From: Oscillospiraceae bacterium
Lineage (GTDB): Bacteria > Bacillota > Clostridia > Oscillospirales > Ruminococcaceae
Assembly: GCA_017544185.1 (NCBI GenBank)
Contig: JAFYEQ010000374.1
Coordinates: 1-6,905, forward strand
DNA length: 6,905 nucleotides
Direction: 5' to 3'
The position numbers were made by a program, and so were the translations under genes. The notes beneath the pieces were generated by a model. It worked only from the letters and a program-made list of their open reading frames with translations. It did no database searches and was not told where the DNA came from. The number at the start of each line of letters is the position of its first letter. Position 1 is the stretch's first letter. Below, in pieces: positions 1 to 6,905 of this stretch.

Positions 1-227
1 GCACAGTTGACCAGCACGTCTGCGGTATGTATCACGGAGCACATATCCGCCACGCTCTCGCTGTCGCTGACGTCGCAGCGATACATCTCATATCCCTCTG
101 CACTCATGGCGTCGGCTATATCCTCACTGGAGCGGTACACGCCGATCACATGATATCCCGCATCAAAGAACATCTTGGCGCAGGCACGTCCGATGCCTCT
201 CGTAGCACCCGTGATCACTGCGGTCAT
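1..227 (-). CDS. Short-chain dehydrogenase/reductase (SDR), FabG-like, N-terminal 75 residues only
   Basis: This is the start of a classical NAD(P)-dependent SDR oxidoreductase, expected in the cytosol. The 75 complete codons translate to a Rossmann half-domain. Residues 6-13 are the dinucleotide-binding loop TGATRGIG (family pattern TGxxxGxG). Residues 51-53 are CDV, the usual Asp-Val pair that contacts adenine. Residues 71-76 read VLVNCA, the position of the conserved NNAG motif, with Cys in place of the second Asn. Arg10 in the glycine loop and Arg32 after the second strand suggest NADPH preference, which is inference. The catalytic Tyr-x-x-x-Lys lies beyond the left edge, so activity and substrate cannot be judged. 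The ATG at 227-225 overlaps the upstream gene's TGA (ATGA), and the Rossmann fold begins right after it, which supports this start. A 3-oxoacyl-ACP reductase-like or sugar/polyol dehydrogenase role are both possible. The SDR family call is firm; the specific function is unknown. Confidence 0.9.
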   Translation of the reverse strand, partial: MTAVITGATRGIGRACAKMFFDAGYHVIGVYRSSEDIADAMSAEGYEMYRCDVSDSESVADMCSVIHTADVLVNC

Positions 228-3112
228 GCCGCATCACTCTCTTTCTTTTTCTTCGGCTCAAGGAATATCAGCGCTATTATTGCTATGACGCCCGATATGG
301 ATACTACGATACCGGTCTTCAGTCCCTCGGGGAAGAACTTCATCTCGATGGTGTGGTGTCCTGCGGTGAGAGGCACGCCGATAAGCGCGTCCAGCACCTC
401 CACAGGCTCGGTCTCCACGCCGTCTACATATATCGTCCATCCGGGCTCCCAGCTGATCGTGGTGAGCATGATGCCGTCCTTGTCGGCGGTGATATCGCCT
501 GTGAGATGGTCTTCCTTGAAGGATGTGACGTTCAGCCCGTGCTCCTTGGCCTTTTCGATATCCTCCTTGAAGGCAGCCTCATCCAGCCAGCAGAACATCT
601 TGTCCTTGAACAGCACTTCCTTCTTCTCCTCGGTCACGGTAACGATGAAGGATATCTGCTCGCCCTGCTCGAAGCGTCCCAGGGTCTGTATGCACATATT
701 GCCGCCCTCGAAGTAGTAGTCTAAAAACTCCTTGTTGAGCCAGAGATTGACCTTGCGCTCATAGGACGAGGGCATATAGAAGTACATCATATTCTCGTTG
801 GGGGCCTTGAGGATATACTCGATATGGCAGTTCTTCCCTTCCTCTATGGGGGTATACTTCACATGAGAGCCGTAGCTGGACTGCTTTGCGTTCTCGGGAA
901 CGGTGCTCTTGATGGCTACGCGGTGGAAGTACTCCTTGTCCACCTCGCCCACGATATGGCTCAGAAACAGGTTCTGGTTCTCGAAGGGGTCGTCCAGGTC
1001 GAACTCGATGTCCATTATTGACTTATCCGCCATGAACGCCACGGGGAGCGCATAGGGGTTCTCGTATACCGCGAAGGTGTCGGTACCATCGGAGTTGGAG
1101 AGGAGCAGATCCTTGTAGGACTTGTTCTCGGGGAACTTGTCGCTCTCCACCGTCTCCTTGTCCATGACGTACTTTATGCCGAGGATGGAGTCGGATATAT
1201 ATGTACCGCCCTTGTACTTGATGTAGTGCCCGCCGTAGGAGTAGCCCAGACGGCGCAGGAACTGTATAGGAGCGGCATTTAGTGTGGAGCTGGAGTGGGA
1301 TATGCCGAAGGAGCCCATAGCCAGCGCGTCATTGACGGTGCGGTGATAGTCCTTCTCGATCCTGTACACGCCGCTCTCCTCGAAAGGATCCTTCTCATAT
1401 ATACGCTGTACAGTTTCGCGGCCTAAGGTGATATACCTGTTGTAAGACGAGTACTTTGAGTATACCACGTCTTTATTGATGTCGAACAGCGTTGTGAGCG
1501 TAGAACCGAACATCTCGCCGCATACTATGACTCCCAGTATATACGTGAGCACTGCACGGCACTTGCGGTCCGTGGTCTTTATGTACTTGATGAATACAGA
1601 GTACACGAAGGTAAATATCACAGTATACCATACTGTGAGTATCAGGTCGACGCCCTTGAATTCCTGCTTGCCCACGTAGAAGGCATATACCATCAGAGCC
1701 ACAGCTGTGACGCCCAGATCCTTGAGCGTTATGCCCTGCAGTCTCTCAAAGGTGATGGCACCTATCACCAGCATGATGAAGCTGAACGTGAAGGAATAGC
1801 GGTACGGCAGCCAGTTGGGCACCTGCATCCCGTGCCATGCCAGATCCACAGTGGACATATACATAGACAGCAGCACTGTCAGCAGTACTGCGCCCAGTCC
1901 CATCTTCTCGCGGAAACGTATGCGGGAATTCAGGAAGAACAGCGGGAGAAGTATCACGGTGACTACGCCGCAGTATATCACGGGAGAGCCCTCGGGACGA
2001 CAGGTGTCGTATACGTTGGGCAGCACGTTCTTGAAGAACTCCAGGAAGTCGAACTGGGTCTTCATGGTATAATTAGGCTTTGAGAACTCGAACTTGCCGA
2101 GAGCCAGCGAGTGATACAGGGGTATGAGCACCCACGAAGCAGCACAGGCCGCCATGATGCCGCCTGCTGCGAACTTGCAGCCCGATGCCACGAAGGACTT
2201 GAAGGAGAACTTGTATACCTTCTTGCCTGCGAAGTAATAGTACAGGAAGTAGATGATCGAGAAGAAGGTGATCATCCAACCGATGTAGAAGTGTGCCATA
2301 TACATCAGCGCCAGGGGTATGATGAAGGATACCCAGCCCTTGCCATTGATGATATCCTCGATGCCAAGTATTATCAGAGGCAGATATATCATGCCGTCCA
2401 GCCACATGGGGTTCATGAGCTGCACGATCATATACGGCATGAGGGAATACATTATCGAGAATATGAAGGCAGTGCTCTCTCGCGAGCCGCGGGAGCGTCT
2501 GAGGTATATGAAGAACGTGACGGATGCGGTGCCTATCTTGCACAGCTGCATGATCAGCAGTGACTCTGTCATCATAGCTCGCGGCAGGAGCATGGGTATG
2601 ATGACGAAGGGGCTCGCAAGATAATAGGCGTACATGCCCATGATCTCGCCCGTAAGGTTGCGGCTCCAGGAGTTCACGAGGGAGCCGTTGCCGTGAAGAG
2701 CGTCACGCAGGTTCTCGTAGTAGTACACGTACTGACCGTTGAGGTCGAGGACCAGCACGGACATATCCCCGAAGGGATGCACTCTGAAGGCGGCGTAGGC
2801 TGCAAAGAGCAGGAGAGCCGGCACAAGGAACACGAATATATATATCTTATGCTCTAAGATATGGGATATCATGCGCTTTATGAGCCCCGGGCGCTTAGGT
2901 GCAGCTTTGGGAGCTCCCTCGGTGTCATCGGGGACTATCTCCTCTGCGTCGTCAGTACCTGTCTGCTCTTTATCGGACGCGGGCTCATCCTGTACGGGCT
3001 GTACCGGTGCCTCATCGGAGACATCCGCACATCCTGCAGCGGCAGGCGCGTTCTCCTCCGCTGTGTTTTCGTTATCCAAAGGTGTGTTCAAATCATCAAC
3101 TCCGATCATCAT
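224..3112 (-). CDS. YfhO-family polytopic membrane protein (GT-C-like, putative lipid-linked sugar transferase)
   Basis: Seen: 962 residues. Residues 1-75 are hydrophilic, Ala/Pro-rich and strongly acidic (20 Asp/Glu against 4 Lys/Arg). A basic stretch (KRPGLIKR, 73-80) precedes the first membrane segment (about 88-108). Some 13-15 hydrophobic segments run to about residue 535. A large soluble domain (about 536-930) and a last membrane helix (about 931-951) follow, ending in a KKKK tail. YfhO hallmarks are DLNGQYV (123-129) after the first helix, the polar/aromatic stretch at 148-170, PYRYSF (436-441), and the C-terminal GWTIYVDGVE and LTAGHHTIEMKF motifs. Known: Bacillus and Listeria YfhO proteins transfer a sugar from undecaprenyl phosphate to lipoteichoic acid outside the cell, with a CsbB-type GT2 partner. 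Inference: Asp123 lies in the first external loop, where GT-C enzymes place the catalytic acid. The ATG at 3112 was chosen because it forms an ATGA overlap with the permease stop and has GAAGG 7 nt upstream. A second in-frame ATG follows immediately. An in-frame start 37 codons upstream would lie inside the permease gene and is unlikely. Sugar and acceptor are unknown. Confidence 0.9.
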   Translation of the reverse strand: MMIGVDDLNTPLDNENTAEENAPAAAGCADVSDEAPVQPVQDEPASDKEQTGTDDAEEIVPDDTEGAPKAAPKRPGLIKRMISHILEHKIYIFVFLVPALLLFAAYAAFRVHPFGDMSVLVLDLNGQYVYYYENLRDALHGNGSLVNSWSRNLTGEIMGMYAYYLASPFVIIPMLLPRAMMTESLLIMQLCKIGTASVTFFIYLRRSRGSRESTAFIFSIMYSLMPYMIVQLMNPMWLDGMIYLPLIILGIEDIINGKGWVSFIIPLALMYMAHFYIGWMITFFSIIYFLYYYFAGKKVYKFSFKSFVASGCKFAAGGIMAACAASWVLIPLYHSLALGKFEFSKPNYTMKTQFDFLEFFKNVLPNVYDTCRPEGSPVIYCGVVTVILLPLFFLNSRIRFREKMGLGAVLLTVLLSMYMSTVDLAWHGMQVPNWLPYRYSFTFSFIMLVIGAITFERLQGITLKDLGVTAVALMVYAFYVGKQEFKGVDLILTVWYTVIFTFVYSVFIKYIKTTDRKCRAVLTYILGVIVCGEMFGSTLTTLFDINKDVVYSKYSSYNRYITLGRETVQRIYEKDPFEESGVYRIEKDYHRTVNDALAMGSFGISHSSSTLNAAPIQFLRRLGYSYGGHYIKYKGGTYISDSILGIKYVMDKETVESDKFPENKSYKDLLLSNSDGTDTFAVYENPYALPVAFMADKSIMDIEFDLDDPFENQNLFLSHIVGEVDKEYFHRVAIKSTVPENAKQSSYGSHVKYTPIEEGKNCHIEYILKAPNENMMYFYMPSSYERKVNLWLNKEFLDYYFEGGNMCIQTLGRFEQGEQISFIVTVTEEKKEVLFKDKMFCWLDEAAFKEDIEKAKEHGLNVTSFKEDHLTGDITADKDGIMLTTISWEPGWTIYVDGVETEPVEVLDALIGVPLTAGHHTIEMKFFPEGLKTGIVVSISGVIAIIALIFLEPKKKKESDAA
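237..241 (-). promoter_or_regulatory. Probable Shine-Dalgarno site for the SDR gene, inside the YfhO Lys-rich tail codons
   Basis: On the minus strand GAGAG sits 9 nt upstream of the SDR ATG (227-225). It is the end of a purine-rich run that encodes the KKKKES tail of the YfhO-family protein. The coding sequence of the basic cytoplasmic tail therefore probably doubles as the ribosome binding site, with the ATGA overlap favouring reinitiation. The match to the consensus is weak to moderate. Confidence 0.45.
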
Positions 3113-6100
3113 TCGACAGCCTTCATAGACGAGGTCATATCTATCCGCCTGAGCTTGAAGAATATGACTATGTTCACGATAAGTATGAATATCACCATCA
3201 TAGCTGCCGACATAACAAAGCATATGGGCGGGAGATCCCGCACGAACATCACCTGATCCACCTCAGCGGTGATGAGCACGAACCTCTCGAAGGATATGCC
3301 CACGATAAGGCCCAGTATGATGCCGATCACGTTGGTCACCAGGTTCTCGCGGTACACATAGGCTCCGACCTCGCTGTCGAAGAAGCCCAGCACCTTGATA
3401 GTGGCCAGCTCATGGCGTCTCTCGGTGATGTTGATGTTGGCAAGGTTCAGAAGTATCACCAGTGACAGCAGTCCTGTGAACAGTATCACCACGCCTACGA
3501 TCAGATCCAGGGAGCCCAGCAGGTCGTGGAAGTTCTGTAGGCCGTCGGTCATATACACCGCGGAGAGCACTCCGTCACAGTCTATGATCTTCTGTACGGA
3601 CGTGCGCCTTGCAGATCTGTCGGGAGCGCCCGACATGTCCACCAGTATGGTATTTGCCTTGGGTATGGAGAACAGCTGCTCATAGGTGTTCTTCGTAAGG
3701 TATATATAGTGGTCTATATGGTTCTCGGCGATCGCGTATATCTCTATCTCGCCCGCGCCCTCGATGGATATCTTGTCGCCCTGCTTCACGTTCAGCAGCT
3801 TTGCCAGCTTCTCGGTGATGACCGCATAGTCATCATAGAGCAGTATCTCGCTGCCCGTCTTGGCATCGCGCAGATCCACCATAGTGTATATGGAATTGTC
3901 CAGCGCGCAGAACACGTTTGCGGAGCGGGTCTCATCGCCCGCGGTCACATCATATCTGTCCATCACGGCATACATATGATCCGTATAGCCATCGAGAGAT
4001 CTGAGAGCACTGCTGATCTCCGCCTGTTCCTCAAGGGAGGACTTCTCATCCAGCGATACGAGCATATCGAACTTGAATATGTCCCCGTACTGTCTGTCCA
4101 GTACAGCGGATATGCCGTACTTCAGGCCGAAGCCCGTCAGCAGCAGGGCGGTACATCCGCCTATGCCCACCACCATGAGGAAGAACCTGCTCTTATACCT
4201 GAACAGATTGCGGAAGGATACCTTGTGGAGGAAGGGAAGTCCCGACCATATGGGCTTGATGCGCTCAAGGAGTATGCGCTTGCCGCTTCGGGGCGCCTTG
4301 GGACGTATCAGTACCGCAGGCATCCCCGTGAGCTCGCGTATGCATGCGTACAGCGCGGACAGTACCGTACACAGCAGTGATACTATCACGCACCCGATGG
4401 CTATGTCCTTGTCGAAGGAGGGAACGAAGGCGGGATAGCGGTACATGGTGGCATAGCACTTGCACAGTATGATAGGCAGGCACTTGAAGCCCACAGTAAG
4501 GCCTATGGCACAGCCGAATATGGTCACAGTCGCGGCGTACAGCAGGTACTGCAGTATAACGCTGAAGGTGGAGTAGCCCAGCGCCTTTATGGTGCCGGCC
4601 TGTGTGCGCTGCTCCTCCACCATACGGGTCATGGTGGCACAGCATACCAGAGCTGCCAGCAGCACAAAGAATACAGGGAACACTGCGGCTATCCTGTCAA
4701 GGCGCTCGCAGTCCTCGCCGTATGACATGGGATCGGGATCGAAGCTGTTGCGGTCTCTCACGTAGAGCCTGCCGTCGGCGATCCGCTCCTCCACCTGAGC
4801 CTGTGCATCGTAGAGCTCGGTCTCGGCCTCGCGCAGCTTCTGCTGCCCCTTGGACAGCTCGCGCTCGGCCTCCTCCAGCTTGCGCTTGGCCTCGGTCAGA
4901 CGGTGCTGGGATGTGATAAGATCCGTACCGGCGGATGTGAGCTCGCTGCCCGTATCCTTTATGGCGTCTCTCTGGTCGCGGATCTGTCCGATCTTTGTCC
5001 ACGCTGCGCTCCTTACCTGCTCATTGAGGGAAACGATAGCAGTACGAGCAGTCTCACGGGTGGCAGGATCCGAGGCGGGGTCTGTGATGATATATACCGC
5101 AAGGAGATCTTTCATATTGGCATCTACGGAGTTGGCGAAGTACAGGTCCTGTATGGAGGTCAGCTCCGACAGGAGCTCGGGAGTGAGGGCCTGAAGATAG
5201 GTATCAGCATAGTCATCGAGGATCCTCTGTACCTTATCACAGGTAGCAGCCAGGTCGTTCATGCGGCTCTCTTCCGCATCCAGCTCACGGAGACTGTCAT
5301 CGCGGTCGCCCGTAGACTCGAACAGCTGTCCCTTCTGGGCATCTATCTGCTCCTTGGCCTTGTTGTATGCATCAAGGAAGGAAAGGTACTCCTCGTTGCC
5401 CTTGTCGAATTCCTTCTTGGCATCTGCCAGCTGCTGTCTCGCATCAGCCATCTCCGCATCGGCATCGGCCCTGATACGGTCGCGTCTGCGGTCTATTATC
5501 GACTGTTTGGCGGTCTCGATGCCGTCGGCAGCCACCTTTACAAGGTCGTCATACTCCTTGGAGAAGGGCGGAAGGTCGTCGGTGCCCTTGACGTGGAGGT
5601 ATATATCGGTATAGGTCTCATAGGCGAAGGCATCGGGGACGGTGTAGGCAAAGGCTGTCACCTCTCCTGTGCCCGCCTGTGATGTGCCTCTGCTGTCTGT
5701 AGGCCAGAGAGGCGATGTTATACGTCCTACCACGGTGAAGCTGCTGCCCTTGAGGATATCAGCGATATCGCCGTCATCGGAACGAAGTACCAGCGTATCG
5801 CCTACGGACAGGTGCAGATCGTCGCTTTGGCGCGCATCTACGGCTATCTCCCCCGCTGTTTCGGGCAGACGTCCCTCCACGACTATGGGTATATCCATAC
5901 CATAGGACGGATCGTAGGACAACAGGCGTATCACGCACTCGCCTCTGAGCCCGTCTGTGATAAGATCTGCGCTGTACCCCTGATAGCCTCTGTCAAAGGA
6001 GCGCTGGGTAGCCAGCAGATACTCCAGATCGTCGTCCGCAAAGCCGAGAGTGGACTTGACTGACACATCGGCCAGATGGGACTCCTGTATATGATCCCAT

Positions 6101-6240
6101 GCCGACTTCTCCATCTGAGGAGCGGCAGAGCGCACTCCGGCGTAGAAGGCGCAACTTATGGCTATTATGGCGGCAATGGCCAGGAACCTGCCGAAGGTGC
6201 GCCATACTCCGCGGAGCATATCCAAAAATAGTCTTGACAT
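3109..6240 (-). CDS. FtsX-like ABC transporter permease (duplicated FtsX core) with extracytoplasmic coiled-coil hairpin
   Basis: This 1043-residue protein is the membrane subunit partnering the ATPase just upstream. Membrane segments are estimated at 17-37, 516-536, 562-592, 612-634, 685-706, 912-934, 968-990 and 1005-1029, i.e. two four-helix halves. Each half has an FtsX core with the matching motif after its second helix: EEQRTQAGTIKALGY (542-555) and ERRHELATIKVLGF (940-953). The first external region (about 40-515) contains a MacB-type periplasmic core (VEGRLPETAGEIAVD at 121-135, LSVGDTLVL at 144-152). This is interrupted by two charged, heptad-rich arms, about 245-345 and 408-495, that look like an antiparallel coiled-coil hairpin. 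The second external region (about 711-910) is smaller and has a similar core (NVKQGDKISI, 817-826). Family knowledge: type VII ABC systems move lipids, peptides or lipoproteins, or transmit force across the membrane without transport. The ATG at 6240 follows the ATPase stop by 7 nt and has GGTGA 7 nt upstream. The substrate cannot be inferred. Confidence 0.93.
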   Translation of the reverse strand: MSRLFLDMLRGVWRTFGRFLAIAAIIAISCAFYAGVRSAAPQMEKSAWDHIQESHLADVSVKSTLGFADDDLEYLLATQRSFDRGYQGYSADLITDGLRGECVIRLLSYDPSYGMDIPIVVEGRLPETAGEIAVDARQSDDLHLSVGDTLVLRSDDGDIADILKGSSFTVVGRITSPLWPTDSRGTSQAGTGEVTAFAYTVPDAFAYETYTDIYLHVKGTDDLPPFSKEYDDLVKVAADGIETAKQSIIDRRRDRIRADADAEMADARQQLADAKKEFDKGNEEYLSFLDAYNKAKEQIDAQKGQLFESTGDRDDSLRELDAEESRMNDLAATCDKVQRILDDYADTYLQALTPELLSELTSIQDLYFANSVDANMKDLLAVYIITDPASDPATRETARTAIVSLNEQVRSAAWTKIGQIRDQRDAIKDTGSELTSAGTDLITSQHRLTEAKRKLEEAERELSKGQQKLREAETELYDAQAQVEERIADGRLYVRDRNSFDPDPMSYGEDCERLDRIAAVFPVFFVLLAALVCCATMTRMVEEQRTQAGTIKALGYSTFSVILQYLLYAATVTIFGCAIGLTVGFKCLPIILCKCYATMYRYPAFVPSFDKDIAIGCVIVSLLCTVLSALYACIRELTGMPAVLIRPKAPRSGKRILLERIKPIWSGLPFLHKVSFRNLFRYKSRFFLMVVGIGGCTALLLTGFGLKYGISAVLDRQYGDIFKFDMLVSLDEKSSLEEQAEISSALRSLDGYTDHMYAVMDRYDVTAGDETRSANVFCALDNSIYTMVDLRDAKTGSEILLYDDYAVITEKLAKLLNVKQGDKISIEGAGEIEIYAIAENHIDHYIYLTKNTYEQLFSIPKANTILVDMSGAPDRSARRTSVQKIIDCDGVLSAVYMTDGLQNFHDLLGSLDLIVGVVILFTGLLSLVILLNLANINITERRHELATIKVLGFFDSEVGAYVYRENLVTNVIGIILGLIVGISFERFVLITAEVDQVMFVRDLPPICFVMSAAMMVIFILIVNIVIFFKLRRIDMTSSMKAVE
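3120..3124 (-). promoter_or_regulatory. Shine-Dalgarno site that fixes the YfhO-family start
   Basis: GAAGG on the minus strand lies 7 nt before the ATG at 3112-3110, within the last codons of the permease (Met-Lys-Ala-Val-Glu). It favours this start over the longer in-frame reading that begins at 3223. The ATGATG that follows gives two adjacent start codons, of which the first is better spaced and overlaps the TGA. Confidence 0.6.
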
Positions 6241-6247
6241 CAGCTGA

Positions 6248-6252
6248 TCACC
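6248..6252 (-). promoter_or_regulatory. Shine-Dalgarno-like site of the permease, overlapping the ATPase stop codon
   Basis: GGTGA on the minus strand is formed by the last base pairs of the ATPase Trp codon plus its TGA stop (6250-6248). It stands 7 nt before the permease ATG at 6240-6238. Ribosomes ending the ATPase are therefore placed directly at the next start, which fits coupled synthesis of the two subunits. Confidence 0.5.
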
Positions 6253-6905
6253 ATTCTATCTGGTCTATGGATACGGGAGATGGGTTGAGCATGATCTTAG
6301 CCACACGCCCGTTCTTCATGCGTATCACGCGGTCTGCCACAGGGGTTATCGCCTGATTATGAGTGATGACCACCACGGTCATCCCATGCTCCCTGCAGCA
6401 GTCCTGCAGCAGCGAGAGTATGTTCTTGCCGGTATTGTAGTCTAAGGCTCCCGTAGGCTCATCGCACAGGAGGAGCTTGGGAGACTTGGCTATGGCACGG
6501 GCGATGGACACTCTCTGCTGCTCGCCGCCCGAGAGCTGTGAGGGGAAGCTGTCCATACGGTCGGCAAGGCCTACTCTTTCCAGCGTCTCTGCAGGGTCCA
6601 GATGGTCCTTGCATATCTGGGACGCCAGCTCCACGTTCTCCTTGGCGGTCAGGTTCTGCACCAGATTGTAGAACTGGAACACGAAGCCGATATCGTATCT
6701 ACGGTAAGCAGTCAGCGCCCTGTTGCTAAGATCTGCTATATTCTTGCTGTCAACGATGATCTCGCCCTCATCGCAGCGGTCCATGCCGCCGAGGAGATTC
6801 AGTACCGTGGTCTTGCCCGCGCCCGATTCGCCTGTGATCACAACGAACTCGCCTTTGTTTATATTGAAGCTCACATTATCCGATGCGGTGATGGTCACCT
6901 CACCC
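6248..6905 (-). CDS. ABC transporter ATP-binding protein, MacB/LolD/FtsE type (N-terminus beyond window)
   Basis: This is the cytosolic ATPase that powers the adjacent FtsX-like permease. All nucleotide-binding motifs are intact. Walker A GESGAGKT is at 6832-6809, and the Q-loop is in [11 protein letters not shown] at about 6691-6659. The signature LSGGEQQR is at 6535-6512, Walker B plus catalytic Glu (KLLLCDEP) at 6478-6455, the D-loop is in ALDYNTG just after, and the switch His is in VVITHN at about 6361. The [16 protein letters not shown] stretch and the short basic C-terminus are typical of MacB/LolD-type ATPases. The reading frame is still open at the right edge and the first visible residues are [13 protein letters not shown]. 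Family members carry about 15-25 residues before this point (a first strand and the aromatic A-loop), so the GTG at 6898 is not the true start. The protein ends at the TGA at 6250-6248, followed by the permease after 7 nt. Function as an ATPase is near certain; the cargo is unknown. Confidence 0.95.
   Translation of the reverse strand, partial: GEVTITASDNVSFNINKGEFVVITGESGAGKTTVLNLLGGMDRCDEGEIIVDSKNIADLSNRALTAYRRYDIGFVFQFYNLVQNLTAKENVELASQICKDHLDPAETLERVGLADRMDSFPSQLSGGEQQRVSIARAIAKSPKLLLCDEPTGALDYNTGKNILSLLQDCCREHGMTVVVITHNQAITPVADRVIRMKNGRVAKIMLNPSPVSIDQIEW

Noticed and set aside
27..716. Plus-strand open frame of 229 codons, antisense to the SDR start and the YfhO C-terminus
   Set aside because: It spans the junction of two well-supported minus-strand genes, its translation has no recognisable domain, and its Ser/Thr-rich composition is what the complement of these codons gives.
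2842..2862. Perfect 8-bp inverted repeat with a 5-nt loop (ATATCTTA / TAAGATAT)
   Set aside because: It lies inside the YfhO coding region, before the first membrane helix. The stem is AT-rich and weak and has no T-run to make a terminator. About one such hairpin is expected by chance in a sequence of this size.
3113..3223. In-frame 37-codon N-terminal extension of the YfhO gene, inside the permease gene
   Set aside because: It would overlap the permease by over 100 nt in another frame. Its residues look like an out-of-frame shadow (His/Tyr/Arg mixture, no signal or membrane segment). The ATG at 3112 has both a good Shine-Dalgarno site and the ATGA overlap.
3709..4380. Plus-strand open frame of 223 codons antisense to the permease
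   Set aside because: The opposite strand encodes clear FtsX helices and motifs here. The plus-strand product is rich in His, Arg and Gln with no family resemblance, which marks a shadow of codon bias.
4903..5682. Plus-strand open frame of 259 codons antisense to the coiled-coil region
   Set aside because: Its hydrophobic look (many Leu, Ile, Val and Gly) is the complement of a repetitive charged coiled-coil coding sequence. No ribosome binding site or family motif supports it.
6241..6247. Possible promoter or terminator between ATPase and permease
   Set aside because: The gap is only 7 nt and holds the spacer between a Shine-Dalgarno site and an ATG, so there is no room for either element.
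6896..6898. GTG as the real start of the ATPase
   Set aside because: The frame stays open to the right edge with residues typical of the family before it, and the A-loop strand expected at the N-terminus is missing. The true start lies outside the window.

Overview
This window is almost entirely coding, and every gene I can support lies on the minus strand, so it is transcribed from the right edge towards the left. The gene style suggests a Gram-positive Clostridia member, most like Ruminococcus or another Oscillospiraceae. Base composition is moderate, roughly half GC by eye. ATA (Ile), TAT and AGG-type codons are frequent beside GC-rich codons. The gene families are also ones expanded in gut Firmicutes: a MacB-type ATPase, a very large FtsX-like permease with a coiled-coil insert, and YfhO. 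The taxonomic call is inference, because there is no rRNA or marker gene here.

Layout in transcription order (right to left): (1) 6905-6248, an ABC transporter ATP-binding subunit of the MacB/LolD type, cut by the window edge at its N-terminus. (2) 6240-3109, a 1043-residue permease with two FtsX cores, about eight membrane segments and a long extracytoplasmic coiled-coil hairpin. (3) 3112-224, a 962-residue polytopic YfhO-family protein (GT-C-like, predicted lipid-linked sugar transferase) with an acidic, Ala/Pro-rich N-terminal cytoplasmic tail. (4) 227-1, the first 75 residues of a short-chain dehydrogenase/reductase (SDR), cut by the left edge.

The genes are packed as one translationally coupled unit. 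There is a 7-nt gap between ATPase and permease, an ATGA overlap between permease and YfhO, and another ATGA overlap between YfhO and the SDR. No promoter, terminator, RNA gene, mobile element or CRISPR array is visible. There is no non-coding stretch longer than 7 nt.

The ATPase and permease form a complete-looking type VII (MacB/FtsEX/LolCDE-like) mechanotransmission pair at the membrane. The YfhO protein should act on the outer face of the same membrane, and the SDR should be cytosolic. The tight linkage suggests a shared role in cell-envelope biology, such as surface glycopolymer decoration or remodelling, but no substrate can be read from the sequence. The points most worth a second look are the coupling of a mechanotransmission ABC pair to a YfhO-type enzyme, the coiled-coil hairpin built into the permease, and the acidic tail on YfhO.
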